From Myotis daubentonii (Eukaryota > Chordata > Mammalia > Chiroptera > Vespertilionidae), in contig NC_081842.1 in the NCBI RefSeq assembly GCF_963259705.1, forward strand, positions 178,005,849 through 178,069,848: DNA of 64,000 nt, in the 5' to 3' direction. This document shows, piece by piece, positions 11,022 to 22,499 of the stretch (positions within the stretch are counted from its first letter, which is position 1; each line of letters starts with the position of its first letter). A model generated the notes under the pieces. That model was not told the origin of the DNA and searched no databases. It saw nothing but the letters and a program-made list of their open reading frames with translations. The position numbers and the translations under genes were made by a program.

Positions 11022-11406
11022 CTGGAAGACTGGTGCACGACATTCGTGCATTGTGGGGGAAGAGGGTCCCTCAGCCTGGCCTGCACCCTTTTGCAGTCTG
11101 GGACCCCTCAGGGGATGTCCACCTGCTGGCTTAGGAGTGAGGAGTGGGCCTAAGCCAGCAGGCGGACATCCCCTGAGGGGTCCTTAGCACTGCCAAGAAG
11201 GTGGGAGAGGCTCCCTCTACCGCCGCTGCGCTCTCCAGCTGTGAGGCTGTCTTCTGGCTGAGCAGAGCTCCCCCTGTGGGAGCGCACTGACCACCAGGGG
11301 GCAGCTCCTTCATTGAGCGTCTGGCCCCTAGTGATCAGTGCACATCATAGCGACCAGTGGTTCCACAGTTTGGTCGATTTGCATATTAGCCTTTTATTAT
11401 ATAGGA
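11022..11406 (-). mobile_element. Non-autonomous Helitron (HeliBat type) with long hairpin, minus orientation
   Basis: The left end (CTGGAAGACTGGTGCACGAC) is a mutated complement of the CTAG terminus plus hairpin. The right end is TTTATTATATAGGA, the complement of TCCTATATAATAAA. An internal inverted repeat has 35-bp arms at 11101-11135 and 11149-11183 with a single mismatch and a 13-nt loop. A CTCF-like core CCACCAGGGGGCAG lies at 11291-11304, facing a decayed inverted partner near 11319-11339. An octamer ATTTGCAT lies at 11377-11384. No coding capacity. Confidence 0.88.
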
Positions 11407-11949
11407 TAACACTGTAGAGAACATCTCTGATTGCACCCTCATCCCATGGCCATGCCTTATTTGAGGAGTTTAGGAATGGCAACTCTGTCTTTCCTCACTT
11501 TGACAGTGGAAGCCATAATTGTCTAATACCCTCCAGACCAGTAGCTCACATCCTCAAGGAACTAGAAAAACAAGCTGAAAGTATGAACAAACACTTTTCT
11601 TTAGCCAGAAAAATCAAACCTGACACTCCCTGAATCTCCTTTCTTAGGTAAATGCTCTCCCAGCCTCCTTGGAGATAGGGTGGGAGGAGCCTAAGTCAGG
11701 CACACTGGAGTTCAAATGCAGGCCATAATTTACTAGCTGTAAGAATTAGGGTTATGTATAAGCTCTATTTCTCCTTGTATAAGCTGGGAAGACTAGGATG
11801 TAAAAGAAATGCTGTGAAGAATGAATCAGATGATGAATGTAAACGGGCTCAGCACACTATATTTTATTGTCCTTTCCCCCCTCTCACATACAGAGAAAGT
11901 TATATGGAAGAAAATGATGGTATAAGGGAGGGGAACATGTTGTACTAAG
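11407..11949. other. Unclassified non-coding stretch
   Basis: No gene or clear repeat is seen. Confidence 0.4.
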
Positions 11950-12150
11950 TACCAGCTGTGGTCCAAGCATGTACAACACACTGTACTTTACAGTTCTTAT
12001 CTCATTTAAACTCTTACTGATCCCATGAAGGAGGGAGGTCATCCCCATAATACAGATAAAGGAACCAAAACACAGGATCGACTTGCAACTTGTCTGAGCC
12101 CCACTTCAAATAAACAGCAGGATTGGAGTTGGAGTCCAATTGCTCTGGTT
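11950..12150 (-). repeat. MIR fragment, minus orientation
   Basis: Complement-type MIR order: GTACTTTACAGTTCTTATCT, CATTTAAACTCTTACTGATC, CATAATACAGATAAAGGAAC, then GGAGTTGGAGTCCAATTGC. Strongly diverged. Confidence 0.65.
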
Positions 12151-12165
12151 GTTGTTCATTTGTTT

Positions 12166-12385
12166 TTTAATATATTCTTATTGATTTAAGAGAGGAAGGG
12201 AGAAGGGAGGAAAAAGAGAGAGAGAGAGAGATCAATGATGAGAGAATATCATTGATCAGCTGCCTCCTGCACACCCCACACTCTGGATTGAGCCCACAAC
12301 CCGGGCATGTGCCCTAACCAGGAATCAAACCATCACCTTCTGGTTCATAGGTTGACACTCAACCACTGAGCCACATCTGTCAGCC
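12166..12385 (-). mobile_element. VES SINE, minus orientation
   Basis: Complement of a VES SINE: ATTCTTATTGATTTAAGAGA, a GA-rich tract (about 12205-12231), CAGCTGCCTCCTGCACACCC, then the tRNA-like head ending near GAGCCACATCTGTCAGC. I could not find a convincing target duplication, so it is probably an older copy. It lies directly after a MIR fragment. Confidence 0.88.
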
Positions 12386-13085
12386 ACTGCATGAAAACTC
12401 TGATCTTCCAAAGCCCAGGTGTAGCTATTAGCTCTACTTTGCCTTCTGGGAATGACCACCCTCCAAATGTGGTGACAGCAAACTCTCTCAGCAGGAAACC
12501 GTTAGCCTCAGTCTCCAATGGGAGGCTGGCAGTGCTTCCCCCCAGGCCATGGACAAGCAGAGGGCCCTATGCTCCAGGGTTCCATTGCTTTTCCGACTCA
12601 CATAGCCTCCTGGGGACAAAAAAGGAGCAAAAAGAGAAACCAGCTAACCCTACAAAATTCACAGAATCAATTCACACAATAGCTAGCTAGCTTCTGCAGC
12701 TCGAATAACCTCCTCCACTAAAGCCAAAAAGCTGGACTTTCACAATTCTTTCCCTGAAGGAAGTAGAAATAGAAGAGAGGAAGAGGGAGACTCCATTTAT
12801 TAAATGCCTGGGAGGTAGCTGTTAGCATCACTGCTGTTCAGCAGAGGAAACTGAAGCTCTGAGTCTTCCGAAGGGGTGAACTTGGAAATTGAGACCAGCC
12901 GTCGGACTCCAAATCTCACTTCCAACATATCTACCTTCCCATTTCTTCATTATAATGCTTGATCAGAACCAAATAAAACCTCAAGGGCTTAAAAAAGAAA
13001 TGACAATAAAAAAAGTATTAGCATTCAGTTTCCTAAGGCTAACTCTCCTGTTCTTATCACCTGTTTCTACATTTTTCACCAAGTT
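12386..13085. other. Unclassified non-coding stretch
   Basis: A 99-codon plus-strand frame (12391-12690) is open but unrecognised and not accepted as a gene. Confidence 0.4.
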
Positions 13086-13090
13086 TATTA

Positions 13091-13350
13091 GACCAGTGTT
13101 ATCAAAGTGGGTTCCCCAAGGAGCAGCGTGAACTGCCCCTGGGAACTTGTTAGAAATGCATGGTCTCAGCCCCCACACCACACCCCTGGACCAAATAAAG
13201 CAGAAACTATGGGGTGGGCCCTGCAATGGCCCTCCAGGTGATTTTGATGAGAAAATACCAATTCCTGGCCCCCATCCCTGACTCTGGTTAGTGGTTATGG
13301 AGCGGGCCCTAGAAAGCCCCCTGGTGATCCTGAGGCACAAAGAGGTGTAA
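13091..13350. repeat. MER5A-like hAT fragment
   Basis: The run TTATCAAAGTGGGTTCCCCA, CTGGGAACTTGTTAGAAATG, then TGGCCCTCCAGGTGATTTTG matches the well-known MER5A order. MER5A is an ancient hAT-Charlie derivative shared by placental mammals. The right end is less clear. Confidence 0.7.
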
Positions 13351-13424
13351 GCACAGAAACCTCAAAACAAAATGTTTAAAGTTAGTATATTTATTGGCAT
13401 GTGGACATGTGAACGTGACAGTTG

Positions 13425-13527
13425 CACCCTAGTTTAAATGGCAGCCTCTTCTCTGATTTGCTGAGTGACTGTGGGAAAGGTCCTCTCCAGCCTCCTTCTC
13501 TTCATTTGTAGAGTTAATAACACAACT
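13425..13527 (+). repeat. MIR, 5' portion, split by Helitrons
   Basis: GCTGAGTGACTGTGGGAAAG, then CTTCATTTGTAGAGTTAATA follows the MIR order. The sequence then switches to Helitron and MIR-like sequence seems to resume after 14085 (GTGCCTGGTACATAGTAAGC), so the Helitrons lie inside an older MIR. Confidence 0.6.
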
Positions 13528-13640
13528 GATCACTGGGTCACCTCCCGCCCCTGAGGGCTCCCAGACTGTGAGAGGGGGCAGGCCAAGCTGAGGGACCTCC
13601 CCAACTCCAGTGCATGAATTTTCATGCACGGGGCCTCTAG
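13528..13640 (+). mobile_element. Helitron 3' fragment (first of a head-to-tail pair)
   Basis: The last roughly 110 bp of a HeliBat-type element: GAGGGCTCCCAGACTGTGAG, GGCAGGCCAAGCTGAGGGAC, the 3' hairpin (GCATGAATTTTCATGC) and CTAG at 13637-13640. Its 5' part is absent. It is closely related to the 3' end of the next element, and both are followed by the same 10 bp, TACAATAATA. Confidence 0.87.
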
Positions 13641-13650
13641 TACAATAATA

Positions 13651-14084
13651 TCCTATCTAATAAAGAAGGAATATGCTAAGTGACCCTCAAAGATGGTGGC
13701 ACCCACAGCCAATAAGGAGGGAATATGCTAATTGATTGCCACACCCTCAAAGATGGTGGCGCCCACAGCCACAAGATGGTGGCACCCAGTCCCCTTAGCC
13801 CCATTGTGTGCCTGTCTACGGAGTCCCCCAGTACCCTCAGCCCCCCAGCTGCCCAGGGCCGGCCCAAGGTGCAGGCAAGCCATGGATGGCAGCTCCCCAG
13901 CCGCCCAGAGCCACCCAAGGATTGCGCTGCCAGCAGTGGCAGCAGCAGAGGTGTGATTGGGGTGTCACCTTCCCCTGATCACTGGGTCCCACCCCTGAGG
14001 GCTCCCGGACTGTGAGAAGGGGCAGGCCAGGCTGAGGGACCTCCCCCACTCCAGCGTATGAATTTTCATGCACCGGGCCTCTAG
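13651..14084 (+). mobile_element. Non-autonomous Helitron, second of a head-to-tail pair, 434 bp
   Basis: It begins TCCTATCTAATAAAG and ends in the hairpin and CTAG (14081-14084). The 5' half has an internal direct repeat: ACCCTCAAAGATGGTGGC plus ACCCACAGCC-type sequence at about 13682-13711 and again at 13743-13772, with a third partial unit after it. The 10-bp TACAATAATA lies both immediately before it (13641-13650) and after it (14085-14094). Confidence 0.9.
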
Positions 14085-14160
14085 TACAATAATATAAAGT
14101 ATAGTGCCTGGTACATAGTAAGCACTAAATAAGTGGGGGCTATTTATTAATCACTGAGTA
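14085..14160 (+). repeat. MIR, 3' portion
   Basis: TAGTGCCTGGTACATAGTAA, then GCACTAAATAAG is a MIR 3' signature. It is probably the continuation of the MIR interrupted at about 13527. Confidence 0.6.
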
Positions 14161-14814
14161 ACAATGAAGAACAAAATAACCCATGTAAAGAACCCCTATT
14201 CTATGACATGGAAGGCACCAAGTGCACAGGACGGAGACCCTCTGGCCTCTGAGAATCTTTCCAACCCTGTGTGTCCTGCTGTGCATGACACAGTCTCCTG
14301 CAGGAAAAGGTGACATCCTCTAATTACACTGCCTTGCACAAAGCAGATGTGAATGTGAACCTGGAAGAATGTGGAAGGGAAAAAAGGGCGGCTGTGTGAA
14401 AGTGTTCGGGAACACTGTGAAGACAGAAATAGCAGTGCCAACAGAGCTGTAGGTACCAACAGGAAATGCACACTTCCCCGAAGGCAGGGCCATCTGACCA
14501 GGGGGAGGATGGGGCACAGCTAGGGCTTCTGGCTGCACAGCATGTGCAGGGAGGGGAAGAGAAAGGTGCAGAAAGGACACTGGTGTGGGCTGGACAGGCA
14601 GATCATGGCAATAGAGGACTGGGGCCTCTGGACAACAGAAATGGGCCCTTCATGTTAAAATCCAGATAAGGAAAATTGCATTTTACTCTGTCTGCATCTG
14701 AAAACAACTACTTACACTCAGATGCAAAATAAGCAAACATCCTCTTCCTGCTTGAAATTTGTAAATTGATTTTCCTAGGAAAATGATGTGGCCGTGTCGG
14801 TTGCCATGTTCGTG
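14161..14814. other. Unclassified non-coding stretch
   Basis: Opposed short frames of 67-91 codons occur on both strands with no recognisable product. No repeat identified. Confidence 0.4.
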
Positions 14815-15010
14815 CTCAGGCGGGTCTTTCTCTGTGGAACATCCTTCCCTCATTCTTCACCTGGGCTAACCCCTACTCACCCCTTGGGAAGCAACTCAGG
14901 AGTCACCTTCTCCAGGAAGGCCATCCTGCATGCCTGCCTCCTCCGCACACTAAATTGTGCTAGATCCCCTCTCCACCTAGCCTTCACACCTGCTGCATAA
15001 CCTAATTGCC
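14815..15010 (+). repeat. L2 fragment
   Basis: GTGGAACATCCTTCCCTCAT and GTCACCTTCTCCAGGAAGG match the familiar L2 3' region (cf. the 'cacctcctccaggaagcc' motif). L2 is an ancient inactive LINE. Confidence 0.65.
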
Positions 15011-15019
15011 ATATTTCCT

Positions 15020-15240
15020 TAATTCAGTGTTTCCCAGAGTGTGTTTTGCACTCAGTAAGTTAAAAATGCTATTAAAAGGTGCTTTTTAAAAGAAGCTCTT
15101 GGTGCAAATGAGTTTAGGGAATGCCAAGCTGAACTAAGTTTCTATACTGCAGTAATTCTCCCATTTTAAAATGCTGGTATGCACTGAGACTCTAAGGAAT
15201 ATAAAGCACGAATCCCCAGTTGAATTTGATCATGGAAATT
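15020..15240. repeat. MER-type hAT fragment
   Basis: It opens CAGTGTTTCCCAGAGTGTG and is followed by GTGCTTTTTAAAAGAAGCTC, the pattern of an ancient non-autonomous hAT element. The exact family was not identified. Confidence 0.45.
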
Positions 15241-15424
15241 TTTGTTTCCTAAAAATCCTCTCTAGCTCAAGAGTGCACACTGTGGACTATATATTTTACT
15301 GGCTCTGTTCTTTCTTCCTTACCAGACTGTAATTTCCTTGTGGGTAACAGTGCCTGCTCAATATTGCATTTCTGGTAACTATCTACCCAGCACCTGCTAT
15401 ATGCTAAATACTTGGTGAAAGCCA

Positions 15425-15960
15425 ACTGCACGTGAAAAGCTAAATCATCACATCATTGCCCTTCTGAAAGTCACCCAGTGGCTATTATTACTGGTAGAAA
15501 ACCTTGGATGTCTTACTCCCTGGCTCATGAGGCTCCACATTTTAAAAATGTCTTACCCCATCTCTTGCCATTCCCCTTTCTGACTACATTCTGCTAAGTT
15601 GGTCTTTTTACTTCCACAGACTTGCCAAGCTTATTCCTGTCCCTGGGCCTTTGCACATGTTCTTTCTGCTGCCAGGAACATGCCTGCCTGCATGCTCATA
15701 TTGCCAAAACCGTCTCCATGATGAGACCGCAACTCAAAAGTCTCCCCCACCACATTTTGGCCAGAAGTTTGTTTCTACCATAACATGTATCAATAGCTGT
15801 CATTGTCTTGTTTATGTATGGACCTGCTTATTATATGGAATCCCCACTGCACACTGTCATGTAATATGTATACTACATATAAGCTTAACATTCTTACTCA
15901 CTGCTATCTTCCAAAGTGTGGAGATGAAGAAGATGCTTAATGAATATCTGTTGTTTATTG
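15425..15960 (+). repeat. L2 LINE fragment
   Basis: CTGAAAGTCACCCAGTGGCT, ATGAGGCTCCACATTTTA, then CCTGGGCCTTTGCACATGTT, TCTTTCTGCTGCCAGGAAC form the standard order of an L2 3' half. The 107-codon frame at 15651-15974 lies within it and is not a gene. Confidence 0.75.
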
Positions 15961-16204
15961 GAAGAATGCATTGAATTGAGCTGTGTATCTCAGCAGGGAA
16001 GAGCCCCAGCCTTCTCCCAGGAAGGGATTAAATTCTCACCTGCCAATGACTAGCTCTTTGACTAGGACAAAGTCATTTAACTTCAAAAAGGGTTCCTGTA
16101 AAACAGGAAATAATAGATTTCTCTTTTAAGTAATAGACTGAACATATTAATTAGTTATTTATCTATCTCTCTCTCTCATTCAAGATGGTAGTAAAATAAA
16201 ATAA

Positions 16205-16890
16205 AGGTGTATTTCTTGTGTTTTTAAAAATTGTGGTAAAATAAACACAACGTAACTTTACCATCTTTACCATTTTAGTTCAGTGGTTGTGCAACCATTA
16301 CCACCATTCATCCCCAGAACTCTTTTCATCTTGCAAAACTGAAACTCTACATCCATTAAACAATAACTCCCCATTCTCCCCTCCCTCCAACCTCTGGCAA
16401 CTACTTTTTAATTTCTGTCTCTGAATTTGATTACACTGAGCACTTTATATAAGTGGAATCATATAGTATTTGTCCTTTTGTGATTTGTTTTTGGTTTATT
16501 TCAGTTAATATAATATCTTCAAGGTCCATCATGTTATAGCATGTGTCAGAATGCCCTTCCTTTTTAAGGTTGAATTCCATTCTTTGTATATCCCACATTT
16601 TTTTATCCATTCATCTGTTGTTGGACAGGACTATTGTGAATAGTACTGCTATGAATGAGATATACACATCTCTTTAAGTCCCTGCTTTCAGTTCTTTTGG
16701 GTGTATACACCCAGAAATGGATTGCTGAATCATACGATAATTCTATTTTTAATTTTTTTGAGGAACCATCATATTGTTTTCCATAGTGGATGCTCCATGT
16801 TACATTCCCACCAACAGTGCACAATTTCTCTACATACCACCAATGCTTGCTATTTTTTTTATAGTAGCAATCCTAATGGGCACAAGGTAG
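16205..16890 (-). mobile_element. Old L1 3' end (L1M type), minus orientation
   Basis: On the plus strand the L1 complement is readable: ATTGTGGTAAAATAAACACA, TTCATCTTGCAAAACTGAAA, CATATAAGTGGAATCAT-type sequence, TTTTATCCATTCATCTGTTG, TTTTGGGTGTATACACCCAG, and TTCCCACCAACAGTGCACAA. It covers the ORF2 C-terminus and 3' UTR. The minus-strand frame at 16603-16824 is a remnant of the ORF2 end with altered reading. Inactive. Confidence 0.85.
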
Positions 16891-18943
16891 AAGGGGAATT
16901 TCTTTTAACAGATGCAAACTCATAGTGCCAAAAATATGAGAAAAGGTCATAGCAGCAAGAAAGTTTTGCAAATTAAAAGGTAGAATGATGAAAGGTAACC
17001 GATTTCACAATCCCAAGCAACCTGAATCCTAAATTATCTGTGAAGAAAGCTAAGAAGCAGCATAATCTGCCTACAGAACCCCACAATAAAATTTAAAAAA
17101 TACAGAAAGATAGAAAATGAAAACAAAGAGGTTATTTGCAGTGTTTTATACACTTTTATATCATAATATTTATATTCTAAAGGAAAAAGTGAAAAAATTG
17201 GTGTCCAATCTTGATAGAAGGCTTAAAAATATAATAGGATCATTTAACAAAATATCATACTGTTATTAAAATTATATTGATAAAGGGCATAATGGGAAAA
17301 ATAAAAATATAAATATGCAATAATGTTATTTAAAACTGCAGGTGACAAACTAGCATATAAAGTAGGTTTTCAATTGTGTTAAATGGGCAAGAGAAAGACA
17401 AAGTTAACAAAACATATTAAGGTATTCAAGTATTAAGGCATTTCCTGCTTTCATTTCTTTTCTTCGTTGCTTTTACTTTCAAGAATTAAAAAGGAGAACA
17501 TGATGCTGTTGTTACCAGATAGCCTTTCAGAAACCAACACTGACATGTGTTGCAGCTCATGTTTCAGTCAAGTTCTTCTATGAAAGGGCCTCAGTGGGAA
17601 TTAGGCTGCAGGAGAGCCTTGGGGACTGAGGCTGGCAGGGAGGATGGTGAGGAGAGCATTAGGGGGTGGGGAGGGTGTGTGTGATAATGAGCTGAGGTGG
17701 TCCAAAGCTCCTTAGGCCCTTAGATAGATCAAGTGTCTGGATAATTATCAGTTTTGGGCTTTCCATAGCATTTAGTGTAGTGCCAGCCCAGGCAGGTTTT
17801 ATCTCCACCCCAGGCTCAATTAATTGAGTGCCTCAGCAGCTAGGATCTCAGCACTGAGAGAGTTTAGTGGAGCTTCTGGAAAGCCACATTATTGTTTGGA
17901 GTGGAGCTGCTCAGAAAAGCAGAGCCAGGTACTGTGCTGGTGCTGGGGCCATGGCAGGTACTGAGATGCGCAAGGCTCCTGTCCTCATGGAAGTACAATC
18001 TGGCTGGAACATTGAGCTCATAATTACAAGAAATCCATGAAAAATTCACATGTAATGAGGGATAAGAGAAAGTGCAGAAGATCTGTGGTTTGCATAGATG
18101 TGACACAAATTTAACTGTGCACAGGATTCAGGAAGCAAATGAAAAAGATGCAGAGAGAAATTAAACATTATAAATAATGCAATAATGGATTTCACCATGC
18201 CACTCAGGGAGTGGGCTATAAATCAGCTCTTCCCTGGGTTGGCTTCAGTTCCTATTTTCTCACCAGCTGAGTATCTCCTTTTGCTACACAGGGATCTAAC
18301 AAGCTGTGTACAGGCCCACATGCACTGAACACCTTCAGGGAGCACCGTTTACATCACGACCTACTTACCTAACAGCCCTGGGTGCACAGCTTACTTGGTT
18401 GTATGTGATCTGCACTCTTTTCATACAACCTAGACCCTAAAATAGGCCAGAATCTCAAAGAAAGATAAAGGAGCTACTGAAACTGCCTGTGCTGGTTTGT
18501 CAGTTTCCACTATGGGGCTGGCTCCCTAAGGTATTTTCAAGCATAATTCTGTCTGACAAAATTTTCACAATGCGTATTGACTTTAGAACCAATTCCTCCA
18601 CTTTGTTAGGTTCTTCCTTACCTGGAGGGTGTATACTGAGACCTGATCTACTCAGGAGAGCCTCCCTGTAGGTTGCTGAGACCAGAGGGTGAGCACAATG
18701 TACCTAGGAAGAGAGGCTGAGGAAGCATGGCCAGCAGAGGGAAGAATGTTTGTGCAGGTACTAATGCAGGAGAGCAGGGAGTATGTCCAAGGAAATAAAC
18801 CTGGGACACAGAAAGAGCAGGAGGGAAAAGGCAACTACAGACCCAAATCTGACCCAACCTGCAAGGCCTCTTCACTTACTAACTCCACCAACATTAAGCC
18901 CGCACTTCCTAGGTCTCCCTGAGCCCCCTTAGACTCTAAAGTT
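16891..18943. other. Mostly unclassified stretch
   Basis: AT-rich to about 17450. A segment at 17920-18060 (GTACTGTGCTGGTGCTGGGG, CTCCTGTCCTCATGGAAG) resembles a complement-type L2 or MIR fragment. No gene is supported. Confidence 0.4.
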
Positions 18944-18956
18944 GCCCTTCCTTTTG

Positions 18957-19197
18957 TTATTTTTATTTTGTTAATCCTCACCCAAGGACATTTTTCCATT
19001 GAGTGGAAGGGAGGGGAAGAAACACAGAGAAACATCCATGTGAGAGAGACACATCAATTGATTGCCTCCTGCACGCACCCTGACCATGGCCAGAGATTGA
19101 GCCTACAACTGAGGTACATGCCCTTGACCGGAATAGAATCCGGGACCCTTCAGTCTGTGGGCTGACTCTCCATCCACTGAGCCAAACTGGCTAGGGA
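18957..19197 (-). mobile_element. VES-related SINE with extended tail, minus orientation
   Basis: It starts with a T-rich stretch and GTTAATCCTCACCCAAGGAC, the tail variant seen in older bat SINE copies. The GA-rich block, GATTGCCTCCTGCACGCACC and the tRNA-like head ending CCACTGAGCCAAACTGGCTA follow. A perfect 13-bp target duplication, GCCCTTCCTTTTG, lies at 18944-18956 and 19198-19210. Confidence 0.93.
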
Positions 19198-19210
19198 GCC
19201 CTTCCTTTTG

Positions 19211-19645
19211 ATTCACAACATTTATTTCTTCCCACTCACAGGGCACTTCATCAAGCATTGCCAGGTCAGTTCCAGAAACAACTGTAGGTTGCCTCCTGAA
19301 TACCAAGCACTAAACATTCTCCCTACATGGCAGTGTTGTTGTGCTACATGTCCCTGGTTCCTCAGCTTCACTCAACTATTCAGACCTGCATGGGCTCCTT
19401 CTAGGCAGAGCCATCACTAACATGTTAATGTACCTGGCACAGTGCCAGGCTCAAAGTCAATGACCAATAGGCATGTGAGGTATTGTCATATATCTCCTAT
19501 TGGTGAAAAGTGCAGGGCAGTTAAGCCATATGCCAGAGGATACTCACATCATTAGTGACAAAGTCGGGGTTGTCTCCCAGTGGGAAAAAGCTGGGGTCTG
19601 AGTCCACCTTTTGCTTGTTTTTTCAATGTTGTCAAGTCACTTTCC
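19211..19645. other. Unclassified stretch with a MIR-like tail piece
   Basis: Near 19430 the text GGCACAGTGCCAGGCTCAAA resembles a MIR or L2 3' end. Nothing else is recognised. Confidence 0.4.
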
Positions 19646-19649
19646 CACA

Positions 19650-19875
19650 GTGACTTAGAGAAAGTTCTAGAGCTAGATCGACTGGTTTCAACTCCTGTGT
19701 GACTTTGGGCAAACTAATTAACCTCTATACATCTGTTTCATCATCTGCAAAATGGGGATAATAGTCTCTTAGAAGGCTGTTGAGTGAGTTATGTGAGCTC
19801 TTACAAGGAAAGCTCTTAGAACAGTTCCTGGCATAGAGAGGGTGCTCAGTACTGACACTAACTTATTATGTTAAT
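19650..19875 (+). repeat. MIR
   Basis: A well preserved MIR: CTGTGTGACTTTGGGCAAAC, CTGTTTCATCATCTGCAAAA, TGGGGATAATAG, GCTCTTAGAACAGTTCCTGG. One of the clearest MIRs in the window. Confidence 0.85.
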
Positions 19876-21365
19876 GCACTTGCTGTTTCCCCAAACCTGA
19901 TGAGTCACCCTTTTTATTAGTCATGATGAGATAGAGCTACAAATCCAAAAAAACAGTGGCATTAAAACAAAGAAAGAGAGAAAGTTCTCTCTCATGTAAA
20001 GGAAGTCCAGAGGTAGACAATCCCAGGCTGGTACAGTCGGGCCATAAAAGCTCACTGCTCAGTCCTCCCTGGGGAACGGCCCTGGTCTTCCTCATCTAAA
20101 ATGGCTGCAAGAGCTCCAGCCTCCAGCCACCCACTGAGGCAGGCAGCAGGGAAAACATGACCACCCCTCACCACCATCCCCTTTAAAGCAGACTTCTCAG
20201 GAATCCCACAGGACAATTCTGCTTAACTAGTGTATCTCATTGGCCCAAACTCAGATAAACATACAAAGTGAAAAAGGAGGCTGGGAAAAGTCTTTAAGGA
20301 GCTGTGTTAATAAAAGTTCTGAGTTGTGTTAATGAAAGGGATGAGATTCTGTAGATTAGGGGGGCATTTAGCATTCTTTCTACTACTGGGCATGTACCAT
20401 GAGCTAGTGGTAAGGTTGGAAAGTTGAGCCCAGTCCTGTCCCAACTTTATCAAAGCTTTGGGGTGTATAACACATCAAAGGATATTTTCAAGTACATTTT
20501 CTCAGGACCTAGAAAGCTGCCTCTACTTTAATTATTTTGAAAGCATATCCCCCTTAAGGAAAATGTGACTGTATGGGTCTGATTCATTCTAAATTATTGA
20601 AAAAATTGATTTTTTAAAAAGGTGTTTGCTAGCCAAGACTTTTTGAACCATCTTAATGAGCTTAAAAAATAAAAGCACTCTTTCTTTTGGAGAGTAGAAT
20701 CATGTCTTTGCCAATGAAGAGAGAAAAACAGAATCCTCAGATCAATGTGTTTACCTATTTGTTCGTGATGGATAGCCTGTCTTTTAAGTCTGACTTACAA
20801 ATAAAATGAAATAAAACAAAAGCCCATATTCTCATCACTATCATGGTGAATTACATTTTAAAACATATTATTTACTTCATATTAATTATGGACTATCAAT
20901 AATTGGAGTGCTTTTTATTGCCAAATCTTGTAAAATAATGCATGTGATAGTAACTCTTCATGGAGGCATTACTTACGGAAGCATTTTTTTTTTTTTTTTT
21001 ACAATCACAGGGATATAGAATTAGGCTCATAAAAAAGTCACATCTGTGATTAAACATCCTTTTCAAATAAACATTATAGTCCTGAACAAATGCATTTTTA
21101 TTCCCTGGCAAGCTTATCAGACTTCTGCTGTATTACAGAGATGATCCATAAGGAGCTATTCCTTTAAGGCCAATGGAAAGAAATAAAAATGATGGAGTAC
21201 CTGAAAAAAGGGCAGGAAGAAAGAGGATCCAAGGGAGAGTGCAGAAGATACATTGAATCTGGCCCTAGTCAGTGAGATGAGTCAGAAAACCAGTAAGCCA
21301 AGTGATTCAGCACCATCCCCATGAAAAATGCATGGACTGAAATGACTGGGATGTAATTTACTGAT
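19876..21365. other. Mostly unclassified, AT-rich stretch
   Basis: A T run of about 18 lies at 20983-21000. No gene or named repeat is identified. Confidence 0.4.
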
Positions 21366-21369
21366 AAAA

Positions 21370-21600
21370 AGCATGAGCTTTTTGGAGTGAGACAGGCCTA
21401 GATTTGAATCCCTGTTGCTCCACTAAATAACTGTGAGACTTTGGGCCAATTATCTAACCTCTGTGTGCCTCCCATTTCCATATCTGTAAAAAGCAGGTAA
21501 TAATCATACCTGTAGCTCATTGGTTGAAAAGTTTACCTGATGGTTCATGTAAAATGCTGGGCAACAGTCCATGACACATAATATACACTTAACTAATGAT
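21370..21600 (+). repeat. MIR
   Basis: GGCCTAGATTTGAATCCCTG, CTGTGAGACTTTGGGCCAAT, CATATCTGTAAAAAGCAGG, then AATAATCATACCTGTAGCTC: standard MIR order. Confidence 0.8.
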
Positions 21601-22189
21601 AAGCTTTATCAGTACAGTCTTTATTTTCCATCTCTTTTTATCACAGACATCCTCCCTTCAGAACCTTGCCTACATCCTTCATCTTTTGTCCTTAAAAAAA
21701 GCCAATTTGCAGGAAGTGCAGATGGAGGTGGAAATGACTATTTGAATTCATCTCCCTAGGACTTCTAATTTCATTGAAGTTGGAATAATAGTGAGGAAAT
21801 TGCTTTGGACAAGGATTTCTGTTCTTGCTATTCATTTAAACTGTCACTATCTGCTAAAAATGAAAATGCAAATTTTGAACAAAGCCAAGGTTTCATCTAG
21901 GACAGGAAGGCAACTTTAAGTTTGGCACAAATTAAATGGAAATGCCACTTACTGAGCTGGCAAAATAGAAGTACCTCAAAAAGCAAAGAACAAAAATCAA
22001 ACTAGATACAAAAAATAGACAATTTATTAAGACCACAGTAGAAAATAAGCCTGTTCAGATAAAGTTTGAAGTTATAATCACAAATTCCACAGAAGAGTTA
22101 TTCTCATAGATACTTGCACTCACTTTTCAGTAATAACATAAGTTCATAATGTTTTCTCCATAGTCTATATGCACATCACAGGCACGGCC
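21601..22189. other. Unclassified AT-rich stretch
   Basis: No gene or recognised repeat is seen. Confidence 0.4.
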
Positions 22190-22290
22190 AGCTGTGCCTC
22201 GATCATGCTGTACCTCCGATATCTAGCACAATGCCTGGCACATGGAATGCTCAATAACTATTTGTGGAGCAAATGAGTAAATGAAGACAT
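22190..22290 (+). repeat. L2/MIR 3'-end fragment
   Basis: CACAATGCCTGGCACATGGA, ATGCTCAATAACTATTTGTG and a TGAGTAAATGAA-type end are typical of L2 or MIR 3' termini. Confidence 0.6.
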
Positions 22291-22499
22291 GAAGGAGTGA
22301 TTTTCATCAGTGTTTCCCCCCATTCATGTTGAGAATTTTCCTAGATAACCATCAAATTTGGCCAAAGCTATTGGGAAATCACTACATAAAGTAGTGGGTT
22401 TTATTTTTTATCACACCCAAAGACAGACCAATGAAGCTACTGGCCATACCACTGACCCTCCAGTGTGTAACATCTGGAAGAAATTGGGGGGACCGCTTA

